This document shows, in pieces, positions 1 to 7,645 of a DNA stretch of 28,311 nt. The notes under the pieces are model-generated. The model did not search any database and was not told where the DNA came from. It saw nothing but the letters and a program-made list of their open reading frames with translations. The stretch spans positions 1 to 28,311 of the IMG/VR virus record IMGVR_UViG_3300001352_000058. One strand, 5' to 3'. The stretch is from a virus. How positions within the stretch are numbered: the first letter of the stretch is position 1; every line of letters begins with the position of its first letter. The position numbers and the translations under genes were made by a program.

Positions 1-341
1 GCGTAGGTGTAGCTTGAATTATTAGTTCCAAAAGAACTTTCAACAGTAAACCCGTTTGAATTAAATGAAGAAACTTCTGATAAGCCCGACGCCGCTTGAG
101 CGCCGGATGAGTTAGAAGATAAGGTATTAAAAGGCGTTCTTGCACTATCAACAAGCCGATGATCTATAGCACCCCTAGACTTAATCCAAACTAACCCACC
201 CTCACCATCAAGGTCAATCCCGTTGTTGATCGTCTGTGTTGAACTGTTACCTGTGTAAAGGTAGGTGCTGAATACATCTTCAATATACTCACTCCCACCA
301 CCAACACCAGCGGCGGCTTGAACTACGTCTCTTACTGCCAT
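1..341 (-). CDS. Tail-fibre/surface protein, N-terminal part (cut by left edge)
   Basis: The reading frame opens with ATG at 341 and stays open to base 1, giving the first 113 residues of a longer protein. It starts MAVRDVVQAAAGVGGGSEYI and continues with a TQTINNGIDLDGEGGLVWIK segment followed by a Ser/Asn-rich stretch. This pattern (INNGIDL, GGLVWIKSR, then a D-H-x-L-x-D stretch) is what I know from large repetitive tail or surface proteins of aquatic phages (DUF7483-like). The start overlaps the stop of the upstream gene as TAATG, so translation is probably coupled. A role in host contact is inferred from family and position next to another fibre-like gene; the C-terminus is not visible. 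Confidence 0.7.
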   Translation of the reverse strand, partial: MAVRDVVQAAAGVGGGSEYIEDVFSTYLYTGNSSTQTINNGIDLDGEGGLVWIKSRGAIDHRLVDSARTPFNTLSSNSSGAQAASGLSEVSSFNSNGFTVESSFGTNNSSYTY

Positions 342-829
342 TACGCCATCCCCAGTCCGAGGACAAAGCCTCTCCAAGTTGTGCCACCGTCTGAGGTGAA
401 GAACGCCAGCGTGTCAACACCAGCGGCTGTCAGCGTGGGAGCCGTTGCCGCCGCCCAAGTAACACCTGAGAAGAAAGTTAAGGCCGCAGAGCCACCATTG
501 GTCACCTCAAGCACAAATGCGCTTACAGAGCCACTAGAGGCCACGTTGCTGACTGTTAGTGTTTGAGCGCCAGACAAGGTGTAGGTGAAGTAGTTGCCAG
601 CAGACAGGTCGATGTCGTGAGCACCCATTGCCACCTTGGTTTCTTTAACACCCGTCAGCGTAAGGTCGCTTGATCCAGTCCCACCGTGGGCCACCGCAAG
701 GTCGCCAGAGGCTGAGAACAGCGCGTCAATGGTGTCTAGGTCGGTGTTTATCTTGCCGCCCCATGTGTCGGCACTAGCACCGACTTCAGGCTTTGTTAAG
801 CTAAGGTTTGTGGTTGTGGTATCTGCCAT
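341..829 (-). CDS. Tail-fibre-like structural protein (162 aa)
   Basis: The protein begins MADTTTTNLSLTKPEVGASA followed by DTWGGKINTDLDTIDALF, an N-terminal signature common in phage tail-fibre and virion-associated proteins. The rest is rich in Gly, Ala, Ser and Thr with alternating hydrophobics (LTLTGV, YTLSGAQTLTVSNV), consistent with beta-structure. A ribosome-binding site AGAGGAAC sits just before the ATG, directly after the stop of the 842-1036 gene. Its TAA overlaps the start of the next fibre gene. The family placement is from recognition of the N-terminus; the exact structural role (fibre, adaptor or capsid decoration) is not determinable here. Confidence 0.75.
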   Translation of the reverse strand: MADTTTTNLSLTKPEVGASADTWGGKINTDLDTIDALFSASGDLAVAHGGTGSSDLTLTGVKETKVAMGAHDIDLSAGNYFTYTLSGAQTLTVSNVASSGSVSAFVLEVTNGGSAALTFFSGVTWAAATAPTLTAAGVDTLAFFTSDGGTTWRGFVLGLGMA

Positions 830-841
830 TTTGTGTTCCTC

Positions 842-1036
842 TTACTGACGTTCTGACGCCAATGACCGTTCAAATAATTGAGCAAAAGCATTTCTGCCAA
901 TCGTCATTTGATCTACATTAAATCTTGCCGAGCCTAACTTGCGGTCAAGGTCTGCAATGTGGTTTGCTAACAATCGCTGTTCTGGTGTTAACTGCTCAAG
1001 ATCATACTCAGTGCCGTCAATGACCGTTGTCTTCAT
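842..1036 (-). CDS. Small hypothetical protein (64 aa, DUF6447-like)
   Basis: The chosen start is the ATG at 1036 (MKTTVIDGTEYDLEQLTPEQ), which overlaps the TAA of the upstream gene as TAATG. A start six codons earlier is open but lies inside the upstream gene and lacks that coupling. The protein has a short N-terminal V-x-x-G-x-x-Y-D-L-x-x-L motif followed by one long helix with QRLLANHIADLDRKL, ending in ARNAF-like residues (IGRNAFAQLFERSL). This layout resembles the DUF6447 family often found beside virion genes. The helical part may form a coiled coil. Function unknown. Confidence 0.65.
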   Translation of the reverse strand: MKTTVIDGTEYDLEQLTPEQRLLANHIADLDRKLGSARFNVDQMTIGRNAFAQLFERSLASERQ

Positions 1037-1320
1037 TAGAACGTACCTTTCCAAACTCGAAATTTATCAAAGTCGCCTGACAATAACTTACGTTTAATAA
1101 CGTCTTTCATTGCAGGGTCGCCCCACTTAATTCCAGCTTCCTTGGCCCACATTTCAACAATGTGTAGCGGTATCTCGCCTACCAACCGACTCTCGCCAAA
1201 CACGCCACCGTTCATATCCTGAATGGCTTTTGCGCGCTCAATGTATACGTCGTTTTGATACTGCTTTTGTACGACGAACGTGCCGTCGTGGTTGTCAATA
1301 AACTTTTCACCAATCTTCAT
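1036..1320 (-). CDS. Hypothetical protein downstream of the capsid gene (94 aa)
   Basis: This is a compact soluble protein that I cannot assign to a named family. It starts MKIGEKFIDNHDGTFVVQKQ, a beta-rich opening (NHDGTFVVQKQYQNDVYIE), then a helical part with EIPLHIVEMWAKEAGIKWGD and a basic C-terminus (KDVIKRKLL). A good ribosome-binding site, AGGTGG, lies 6 nt before the ATG. It is the first gene after the terminator that follows the capsid gene, so it is expected at lower levels than capsid unless read-through occurs. A virion accessory role is a guess from position only. Confidence 0.65.
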   Translation of the reverse strand: MKIGEKFIDNHDGTFVVQKQYQNDVYIERAKAIQDMNGGVFGESRLVGEIPLHIVEMWAKEAGIKWGDPAMKDVIKRKLLSGDFDKFRVWKGTF

Positions 1321-1353
1321 TGCGCCACCTGTTTTTTGTTTTCAGTGATTCAA

Positions 1354-1379
1354 TAAAAGGCGGGGAGCCGTAGCCCCCC
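1354..1379 (-). terminator. Intrinsic terminator after the major capsid gene
   Basis: On the minus strand a 7-bp stem (GGGGGGC / GCTCCCC, one G-U pair) closes a TACG loop and is followed by GCCTTTTATT. The single non-Watson-Crick pair is G-U only in minus-strand RNA (it would be A-C on the plus strand), which fixes the direction. It lies 14 nt past the capsid stop. Confidence 0.85.
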
Positions 1380-1392
1380 AACCCTCACACAA

Positions 1393-2352
1393 TTAGCCTG
1401 TAATCGTGTTGTCGAAAATACCACCGTTAGCGGCTTCGTTCTTACAAACCAAGGTCAACTCGGTTGTAACCTGACGCTTGGTAGAGTCGCCAGTCTTAGC
1501 CAGTTCGATGTTCTTCGTTGGGCGCAGAACACCAACAGCCCACATATCCTTTTGCATGATGAACACGTCACGTGAACGGTTCTCACGGGTAGGCATGAAC
1601 TCAACCGTGCCCCAAGGAGTAACGTAGACAGCCAAGGACTTGATGACCTTTTCGTCGCCAGCCTGCACTTGTGAGCGCTGGTTGTTGTTACCAGTAAAGC
1701 CAAGCGCTTTGTTCATCTGGTATGCAGACAAATACACCACGTCAGGGCGACCACCGCTTTCCCAGATTGACTGCATGACAGTGTCAAACTTGTCCTGTGA
1801 GAAAGCCGTCAGTGCGGTTGTCTCATCAGTACGTGCGTCTGTACCGTCACCAGTTGCGTCAGCACCCTCGTTAGCACCGAAAGAGGTGTTAGAGGTCAAC
1901 CAGACAGGAGCGCCAGCCAACTCACGCGCAGTCGTGCTGTTACCAGCGACACGTGCGTTGTTGTCGAACAGGGCTTTCTCGATGTCCAATTTCTGCTCTT
2001 TTGCAACCTTCAAAACAGCATATGCCATCTCAGCGGCGCGGCCAGCTTTCTTCAAGCCAGTGTCGGTGTCAGCAATGGTCACAGCGTTCTTAAAGATCTG
2101 TGAGTAGTTGCCCAGACGGGTCGTGGCGGTACGTGCCTCTGCAACCGTATCATCCCCTTCGATATGGGCGTTCGCGGCGCTGGCGCGCAACGAATCAGTC
2201 ATCCACTCATGGAAAGTGTTGGTTGCTTTTACTTTAGCTACGCTAGAGTAGAAAGGCGTCTCGCTGGGAGACACGTCATAAATAATGTCTTGCAAGTCTT
2301 CACGAATGCCGACTGCGTCGTATGAATCAAATGTGTTGGTTGGCTGTGCCAT
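1393..2352 (-). CDS. Major capsid protein (SU10/DUF5309 type, HK97 fold, 319 aa)
   Basis: Builds the icosahedral shell. The N-terminal region TFDSYDAVGIREDLQDIIYD followed by VSPSETPFYSSV (about residues 7-40) is the signature of the SU10-like major capsid family (DUF5309), where N-terminal residues precede an HK97-type fold. Length near 320 aa fits the family. Later segments WTLxxxRP-like (GGRPDVVYLSAYQMN) and VEFMPTRENRSRDVFIMQ match the core domain. A ribosome-binding site AAAGGAA precedes ATG. It sits right after the scaffold gene and ahead of a strong terminator, as expected for the most abundant virion protein. Confidence 0.93.
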   Translation of the reverse strand: MAQPTNTFDSYDAVGIREDLQDIIYDVSPSETPFYSSVAKVKATNTFHEWMTDSLRASAANAHIEGDDTVAEARTATTRLGNYSQIFKNAVTIADTDTGLKKAGRAAEMAYAVLKVAKEQKLDIEKALFDNNARVAGNSTTARELAGAPVWLTSNTSFGANEGADATGDGTDARTDETTALTAFSQDKFDTVMQSIWESGGRPDVVYLSAYQMNKALGFTGNNNQRSQVQAGDEKVIKSLAVYVTPWGTVEFMPTRENRSRDVFIMQKDMWAVGVLRPTKNIELAKTGDSTKRQVTTELTLVCKNEAANGGIFDNTITG

Positions 2353-2363
2353 GATAAATTCCT

Positions 2364-3365
2364 TTAAGAGTTAAACATCAGGCTGAGTGCATCTTCAATG
2401 CTCCCAGACCTTTTAAGGTTGGTCTTCTTCTGCAAAACTTCCTTGTTGCTTTTCACCAGCTTCTTTGAGCCTGCCTTGATCGGTGTCGTTTTGGGACGTG
2501 CCGACTGAGCCTTCTCATCTGCTTTCTTCTTGCCACTCATAATCTCGCGGTACTTCATCGCATCACGCAACACGTGCAGTGCGCGACTCTCTACCACCTG
2601 ACTAATCTCATCCGCCGTGTAGCCGTAAGCCGCGCCAGCTTGCAAGATCTGATCCTTAAACTTGCCAGCGTGTGCTGGGTTTGCAAGTTCAGGAATAACG
2701 CTCTTCAGGTTTTCTACCTCCTGTTGGAGATATGCCTGTCGAGCCACCTGCTGTGCCTGACTCTGCTGTGCCGACAACTGCTGGAACTGAGCCTGCTGTT
2801 GCTGGTACTGCGCTACCTGCTCGTCATAGTTCAGTTTTGCTTCCATGTACCCAATTGGGTCGGAGTCAAAAAGTTCCCTTGTCGGAGCCTTTGGAGGAGT
2901 AGCAATCTGTCCACCTTGAATCTGTTGATACAACTGGGAGATCTGCTGTCTTTCATTCAATAAGGCCGCATAGACTTCTTCCGCTTGCTTTCGCTGGGCG
3001 GCGGCTTCCTGCATACCTTTTTGGACAAATTGTTGACCACTGTAACCTCGCTTCAACTCATTCAGGGTGACCTGTTTTTCCGTGCCATCAACTTTGATGG
3101 TGTAAACAGGTTCTGTCTTGTTGGCTTCGTCAGCGTCTTCTTCTTCGTCCTCCGCGTCGTCTTCGTCATCATCATTTGAGTCTTCTGACTCTTCTGAATC
3201 GTCTTCAGATTCTGCGTTTGCTTCTTCGGTGTCGTTGGTCTCTTCCGGTTCAGCTACTTCGTTAGTGTCGGTTTCTTCGTTTTCAACACTTTCAGGTGCA
3301 ATCATAGCACTAACTGCACTCTCAATGCTACCATCAAGTGCTACTTTTTCAGTCGTTTGATCCAC
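2364..3365 (-). CDS. Capsid scaffolding protein (333 aa, GTG start)
   Basis: Directs procapsid assembly and is normally removed or expelled later. The N-terminal 95 residues are extremely acidic, with long Glu/Asp/Ser runs; a middle coiled coil is very Gln/Ala-rich (AQYQQQQAQFQQLSAQQSQA); the C-terminus is basic (KKADEKAQSARPKTTPIKAG), the charge distribution typical of scaffold proteins whose C-terminal tail contacts capsid. The frame opens with GTG at 3365 (VDQTTEKVALDG), with no suitable ATG nearby, and overlaps the end of the upstream 87-aa gene by 25 nt. Position between portal and capsid supports the call. Confidence 0.85.
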   Translation of the reverse strand: MDQTTEKVALDGSIESAVSAMIAPESVENEETDTNEVAEPEETNDTEEANAESEDDSEESEDSNDDDEDDAEDEEEDADEANKTEPVYTIKVDGTEKQVTLNELKRGYSGQQFVQKGMQEAAAQRKQAEEVYAALLNERQQISQLYQQIQGGQIATPPKAPTRELFDSDPIGYMEAKLNYDEQVAQYQQQQAQFQQLSAQQSQAQQVARQAYLQQEVENLKSVIPELANPAHAGKFKDQILQAGAAYGYTADEISQVVESRALHVLRDAMKYREIMSGKKKADEKAQSARPKTTPIKAGSKKLVKSNKEVLQKKTNLKRSGSIEDALSLMFNS

Positions 3366-3604
3366 GGTACTGATTCTTTCTCTTGTTTATCGAAAAACGC
3401 TTCTTCTGTCAGGACAGTGTTGAAGTACGTATCGATGTTGCCCAACGCACGAATAATGTCGTGCGCATCGACCAGCGCGTCCTGAGACGCCTCTGGATTC
3501 AAGAACAAGCCAACTTGCTTGTCCCGAATTGCTTGCATCACCTCTTGGAATACGGGGTCGTTTTGTAGTTGCCGTATCTTTGATGCTTGATCTTTGATGT
3601 TCAA
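3341..3604 (-). CDS. Small protein between portal and scaffold (87 aa, TTG start)
   Basis: A mostly helical soluble protein (NIKDQASKIRQLQNDPVFQE then VMQAIRDKQVGLF) with no recognised family. The best start is TTG at 3604, directly after the portal TAA; a GGAAGG ribosome-binding site lies in the last portal codons about 6 nt upstream. The next in-frame ATG would remove 22 residues. The stop lies 25 nt inside the scaffold gene. Phages with SU10-like capsids often have a small ORF of this size here, but its role is unknown to me. Confidence 0.7.
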   Translation of the reverse strand: MNIKDQASKIRQLQNDPVFQEVMQAIRDKQVGLFLNPEASQDALVDAHDIIRALGNIDTYFNTVLTEEAFFDKQEKESVPWIKRLKK

Positions 3605-5704
3605 TTAGAACCTTCCGCCTACAACAGCTTGCGCTGGGGATTCTTGTGGATACCGGGGCTGGGCTTGCGCCGCTTTTACGCCAGCGACATCGACCGTGGT
3701 CTGGTATTGACCGTAAATCTTGGCCGCGTCAGTAAGCAACTCTTGATCCATCTTGTCGCGTTCGCGGTCATCCTGTGCAATGGCTTTCTGCGCGTCGATC
3801 TGCAACTTGAGCATTTGCACCTCTTTGTTGGCTTGAGCCTTGATCTGCTCGGCTTGGATGAGTGCCTGCGCCTGCTGGTCAACTGGTGGCTGTTGCTGTT
3901 GCTGTTGTGCCTGCTGTTGCAACATCTGCTCACGCTGGGCGTCCATTGGGGCAAAGTAACGGTCAGCGTTGCGTACACCCTGCACAGCCAGCATATCTGC
4001 CAGTGTGTTGCGGATGTTTGTCATTGTGACCAAGCCGTTGCCTGGGCCGTAACCCTGGTAGACCTGCATTTGCAGTTGTAAAGCCTGTGCAAGCGCCGCA
4101 GAGCGCTGATCTTCCCGACCAGTACCCAAGCCTACGTTTGCAGTTACATCCATCTTGGCGTTCCAATAGCGTGGGTCAACAGGCTGGTATTGACCGCCTG
4201 CCATACGCATCATCACAGCCTCATCAACGTTCTCGACCATCAGCTTTAACATCAGCTTGAACAGACGACGCATACCGCCCTCTGCCAAGTTACGCGCCAT
4301 AACCTCGACCTGACCAGCCGCCGCCTGTATGGTGGCGTTTACAGCCGCCGCAGTAGTTGACTGCATAGCATCAGGGTTTAAGCCGCTAGACGCCTTTGTG
4401 ACGCCTGTCTTGGACTCAATCTCAGCGTCCATGTACTGGATGGCAACTAGTGTCTGACCAGCCACAAACGGCACAGCCATATCGCGAATCATGCCGGGCG
4501 CTTTTGTACGGACAATGCCGCCAATCTCGTTGTTCAGCAAGTCATCGATGTTTACCTGACCGTCAACGATCTCACGTTGTGGGCTGTTAGTCAGAGCCAC
4601 GTTGTCCAGAACACCGCGCAACATCATTGTGCTGGCGTCCTGCTCGTTCATCAGTAGGTCGGCAATTGAGCGGCCAAAGAACGTGTGTGGCTCTGGGTCG
4701 ATCTCAAACACGGCAAACGGTACTTCACTGCAAGGCTCAACGCTCAACAGTTGGTAGTCATCGCCACCCATAATGCAACGTTGCATCTGGGCTACGCCTG
4801 TGCCGTCAACGTCAATCTTCATGTACGCCTCGGTGATCGCCACCAAGCGCATAGACGGGTCTTGGACGTTCTCTTGCGTGTAAGCGGTGTCATACCCCCT
4901 ACGCTCAAATTCTTCTTCGTTAGCGGTCGTGTCAGCAGTGCTGAGACCTGTTAGTTCTGAGACCTCTTCAAAGTCAAAGCCCATCGCTACAACGTCGCTG
5001 ACTCGCATCTGTGTGCGGTGTGCAACCACATACGAATCTTCAATGCGCTTTGCACCACGGTCAACAAAGAACTCTTCTGGCGGCACTGACTCGATGCACA
5101 TATCGCCGCGCTCTGTCGAACGTGAGATCTTTAGATCATGGCGTGGCATCTCCACCTGTATACCCATTGGATCAATTTCCATTGACTGGGTTACAGAATG
5201 CTCTAGCACGTCAACGCCGTCTTCATTGACAATGACCGAATATTCTTGGTCGTTTAAAGCGTTGTATTCGTAGATCTCTTGATCGGTATAGGTATCCCAG
5301 TAGGCTTTGACAACGCCGACCTTTTTGACCAGTGCGTCGTGGAATGCATCATTGATGATGCGGTAACCACCAAGTTCGTTGAACTTGTATTGCATATACT
5401 TGGTCGCCATCTCAGCAAACTGTACGTCTTCTGGGCCAGCAGGAACGTACTCAACAGCACGATCTGTGGATAAGAACACGCGCATCAGGCTGGGCTTGAT
5501 GGCTCGGACTGTGTCGCGCACCTTGGTCGCCACAACAGTGCTACGACCCTCTTCTTCGCCGATGTCTACTTCGCCATCAAAATAGCGTTGTGAGCGGATG
5601 CGATCAGGCGCAATCTCGCTCTCGACAAAATCAACAGCATCCATCAATGCCTCGCGGACAATGCCGTTGATCTCTGTCTCTGTCATTGGCGTTGGTTTAC
5701 TCAT
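3605..5704 (-). CDS. Portal protein (P22/SU10 type, 699 aa)
   Basis: Forms the dodecameric ring at one capsid vertex through which DNA enters and leaves. The size and the order of motifs fit the P22-like portal family: an N-terminal helical part (EINGIVREALMDAVDFVESE), RSTVVATKVRDTVRAIKPSL, then PSEEFF-like VPPEEFFVDRGAKRIEDSY and CSEVPFAVFEIDPEPHTFFG followed by RSIADLLMNEQD and a region preceding SSGLNPDAMQSTTAAAVNAT. The C-terminal tail is a Gln-rich helix (MLQQQAQQQQQQPPVDQQAQ), plausibly the barrel helix seen in P22. Its ATG follows the preceding stop with no gap (TAAATG). Confidence 0.92.
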   Translation of the reverse strand: MSKPTPMTETEINGIVREALMDAVDFVESEIAPDRIRSQRYFDGEVDIGEEEGRSTVVATKVRDTVRAIKPSLMRVFLSTDRAVEYVPAGPEDVQFAEMATKYMQYKFNELGGYRIINDAFHDALVKKVGVVKAYWDTYTDQEIYEYNALNDQEYSVIVNEDGVDVLEHSVTQSMEIDPMGIQVEMPRHDLKISRSTERGDMCIESVPPEEFFVDRGAKRIEDSYVVAHRTQMRVSDVVAMGFDFEEVSELTGLSTADTTANEEEFERRGYDTAYTQENVQDPSMRLVAITEAYMKIDVDGTGVAQMQRCIMGGDDYQLLSVEPCSEVPFAVFEIDPEPHTFFGRSIADLLMNEQDASTMMLRGVLDNVALTNSPQREIVDGQVNIDDLLNNEIGGIVRTKAPGMIRDMAVPFVAGQTLVAIQYMDAEIESKTGVTKASSGLNPDAMQSTTAAAVNATIQAAAGQVEVMARNLAEGGMRRLFKLMLKLMVENVDEAVMMRMAGGQYQPVDPRYWNAKMDVTANVGLGTGREDQRSAALAQALQLQMQVYQGYGPGNGLVTMTNIRNTLADMLAVQGVRNADRYFAPMDAQREQMLQQQAQQQQQQPPVDQQAQALIQAEQIKAQANKEVQMLKLQIDAQKAIAQDDRERDKMDQELLTDAAKIYGQYQTTVDVAGVKAAQAQPRYPQESPAQAVVGGRF

Positions 5705-7645
5705 TTATTGCGCTCCAAGTTGGCTAATTAAACCGTCGGGTTGTGAGGCTTCAAACACAGATGCGCGACGTGCGCCCTCTGCCCCCGTTAGGACGATCTT
5801 GCCATATTTGTTTATTAACCCAGCCAGTGCCGTTTGGTCTGTTAAAGCCTTGCGAACCACCTCTGGGTTGTCAGACATTGCAAGATCAAGAACTTGCATA
5901 CGCTGTGCATCAGTCAACATCGGAACCTCTTGCTTTAGCAAGCGAGACGCAGATTGCAACAGCCCAAACATATTTCCAGATGTAACATTGGCAACATCGC
6001 CAAGAGACATAGCTGTCCCAGCGTTATCCATCTCCTGTCGTAATGGCGTTGTAACTGACCCAGCTTCTGGGCGCACTTTTTTTGCAAGGTCAGAAGTTTC
6101 ACCTGCAAGAGCCAGTTGCTTTTGCAGTCTAACAATGTCATCGTTATCAAGGGCAACTCGCAAAGCCGCACCCATCTGTTTGTCTGGGTCTGCCAAGTTC
6201 GCAAATGTTGTCCCAGTACGTCGTGACTTATTTCGGATGCTGTCCATCACGCCAGCCTTGAATGCGGCATATTTCTGCGGAGACTCCTTTAACTGTTCGA
6301 CAAGAACCTCCAACTCGTCAACGTTTGCGGTTAGAGCCTTGCGGCCTTGGTCAAATGCCTCTGATGCTCCTTTAATGTTTGACCATTGCTGGCGTGTCCG
6401 CTTTAAGTCGGGGGAAACATCGTTAATTTGAGTACGCAATGATGACTCCACGTCTCCAACAGCAATAGCTAAATCATCTTTACCAACCCTAAATAATTCG
6501 TCTGTCTTTGAGTCAAGTGCGCGACGAACCATCTCGGCATCTTTTAATGTTGGCTGGCGAACCATGTCAACGACACCATCTTCACGTTTAACAAACAATG
6601 GGACGATATTGCGGATGCCGTATGCGGCGTTGATGTCCTGAACGGCATCTGGTATTGACCGCGCGGCCAACAACATATTGTCGGTCATCTCTTTTGTAAT
6701 CGCGGTATCTGGCATTTCGGCAAACAACTTTTTATACGCATCAGACTCAGATTTAAAAAGTTCTTTTTCTGTACGCTTAAACCCACGAATAACGTTTTCG
6801 TCCATGTTGAACGCAAGGCGCTCCTTTAGTGCCGATTCGGCAGTTCTGCCAGTCTCTTGAGCGCGAGATTTAGTTTGACCCAAAACACGGCGACCAGCTT
6901 TGCCGCCCTCGGCAACATAGCCTTTTAATGCAACCATTAGGCTCATGTTGTCTGTCATCAAACGACCGGATTCAAGGTCTTCAATAATTTCTTCAACAGG
7001 CTTTCCAGACTGTCTTTGCAGTCTCTGTAACTCGGCTTGGACAGCATTGCTTGCCTTGTCCCCAAACTTTGACTTAGCCCAGTCAACTATTCCACCGGCT
7101 TTAGACGCAATTTGACGCCCACCAAGAACCAAAGCAGGAGAAAGAGCCGCGCCAGTTATTGCTCCGGTAGCCGCGTCACCCGCCATGCCGCCGACAGTTT
7201 TGCTTTCGCTAGTGCCAAGACCAGTTAACCCGCCCTCTACCGCGCCGATGCCAGCAAGCCGACCCAAAGCCGCTGGAGCGGCAGTGCCACCAGATGCAAC
7301 CACAGCGGCAATAGTTGGAATGATGGCTCCAACAATTTCGGAGGTGATTGCTGTGCCGGGGTTTTCTTTTTTGAAGTTAGCAAGTTTTTGTCTTATTTCG
7401 TCACGAATAGCTTCGTAACCTTTGTCCTCTCCAATTCCAAGCGCTGATGCCGCCGCACGCACTCCAGCCTCAATCTCTTCTGCAAAACCAAAAGTTGCGC
7501 CTTGTGCAAGGCTTCTTATCATTTGGCTGTCAGCAGGCGCTTTTGGCTCCATGCCAAGCATTGCCAACTGTTCCGCAGAAAGACCTGATGATTGCTGTTG
7601 ACCGCCACCAGACAAGATAGACAGTTGCGCTGGATTAAGAGCCAT
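5705..7645 (-). CDS. Probable internal virion/DNA-ejection protein (646 aa)
   Basis: Residues 1-35 are a low-complexity leader (PAQLSILSGGGQQQSSGLSA). About residues 45-190 contain ATFGFAEEIEAGVRAA and two Ala/Gly-rich hydrophobic stretches (IVGAIIPTIAAVVASGGTAA; GDAATGAITGAALSPALVLG), and the remaining 450 residues are helical and charged. That architecture, membrane-active glycine-rich segments followed by long helices, is characteristic of short-tailed-phage ejection proteins. It lies beside two further proteins of this kind and directly upstream of the portal; its ATG overlaps the upstream stop as TAATG. The specific ejection role is inferred, not proven. Confidence 0.65.
   Translation of the reverse strand: MALNPAQLSILSGGGQQQSSGLSAEQLAMLGMEPKAPADSQMIRSLAQGATFGFAEEIEAGVRAAASALGIGEDKGYEAIRDEIRQKLANFKKENPGTAITSEIVGAIIPTIAAVVASGGTAAPAALGRLAGIGAVEGGLTGLGTSESKTVGGMAGDAATGAITGAALSPALVLGGRQIASKAGGIVDWAKSKFGDKASNAVQAELQRLQRQSGKPVEEIIEDLESGRLMTDNMSLMVALKGYVAEGGKAGRRVLGQTKSRAQETGRTAESALKERLAFNMDENVIRGFKRTEKELFKSESDAYKKLFAEMPDTAITKEMTDNMLLAARSIPDAVQDINAAYGIRNIVPLFVKREDGVVDMVRQPTLKDAEMVRRALDSKTDELFRVGKDDLAIAVGDVESSLRTQINDVSPDLKRTRQQWSNIKGASEAFDQGRKALTANVDELEVLVEQLKESPQKYAAFKAGVMDSIRNKSRRTGTTFANLADPDKQMGAALRVALDNDDIVRLQKQLALAGETSDLAKKVRPEAGSVTTPLRQEMDNAGTAMSLGDVANVTSGNMFGLLQSASRLLKQEVPMLTDAQRMQVLDLAMSDNPEVVRKALTDQTALAGLINKYGKIVLTGAEGARRASVFEASQPDGLISQLGAQ

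Noticed and set aside
1640-2107. Plus-strand 155-aa open frame within the capsid gene
   Set aside because: Antisense to a confidently identified capsid gene, with no start signals or recognisable protein features.
3118-3360. Plus-strand Ser-rich open frame
   Set aside because: It is the antisense of the Glu/Asp-rich scaffold N-terminus (GAA/GAG/GAC read backwards give Ser-rich runs), not a real protein.
3888-3930. CTG/TTG-rich triplet tract in the portal gene
   Set aside because: It is explained by the Gln-rich C-terminal helix of the portal, is imperfect, and such tails are usual in this family.
5598-6431. Plus-strand 277-aa open frame
   Set aside because: It lies antisense to the portal and ejection-protein genes, has a shadow-like composition rich in Ser/Arg/Cys, and no ribosome-binding site; the minus-strand genes are far better supported.
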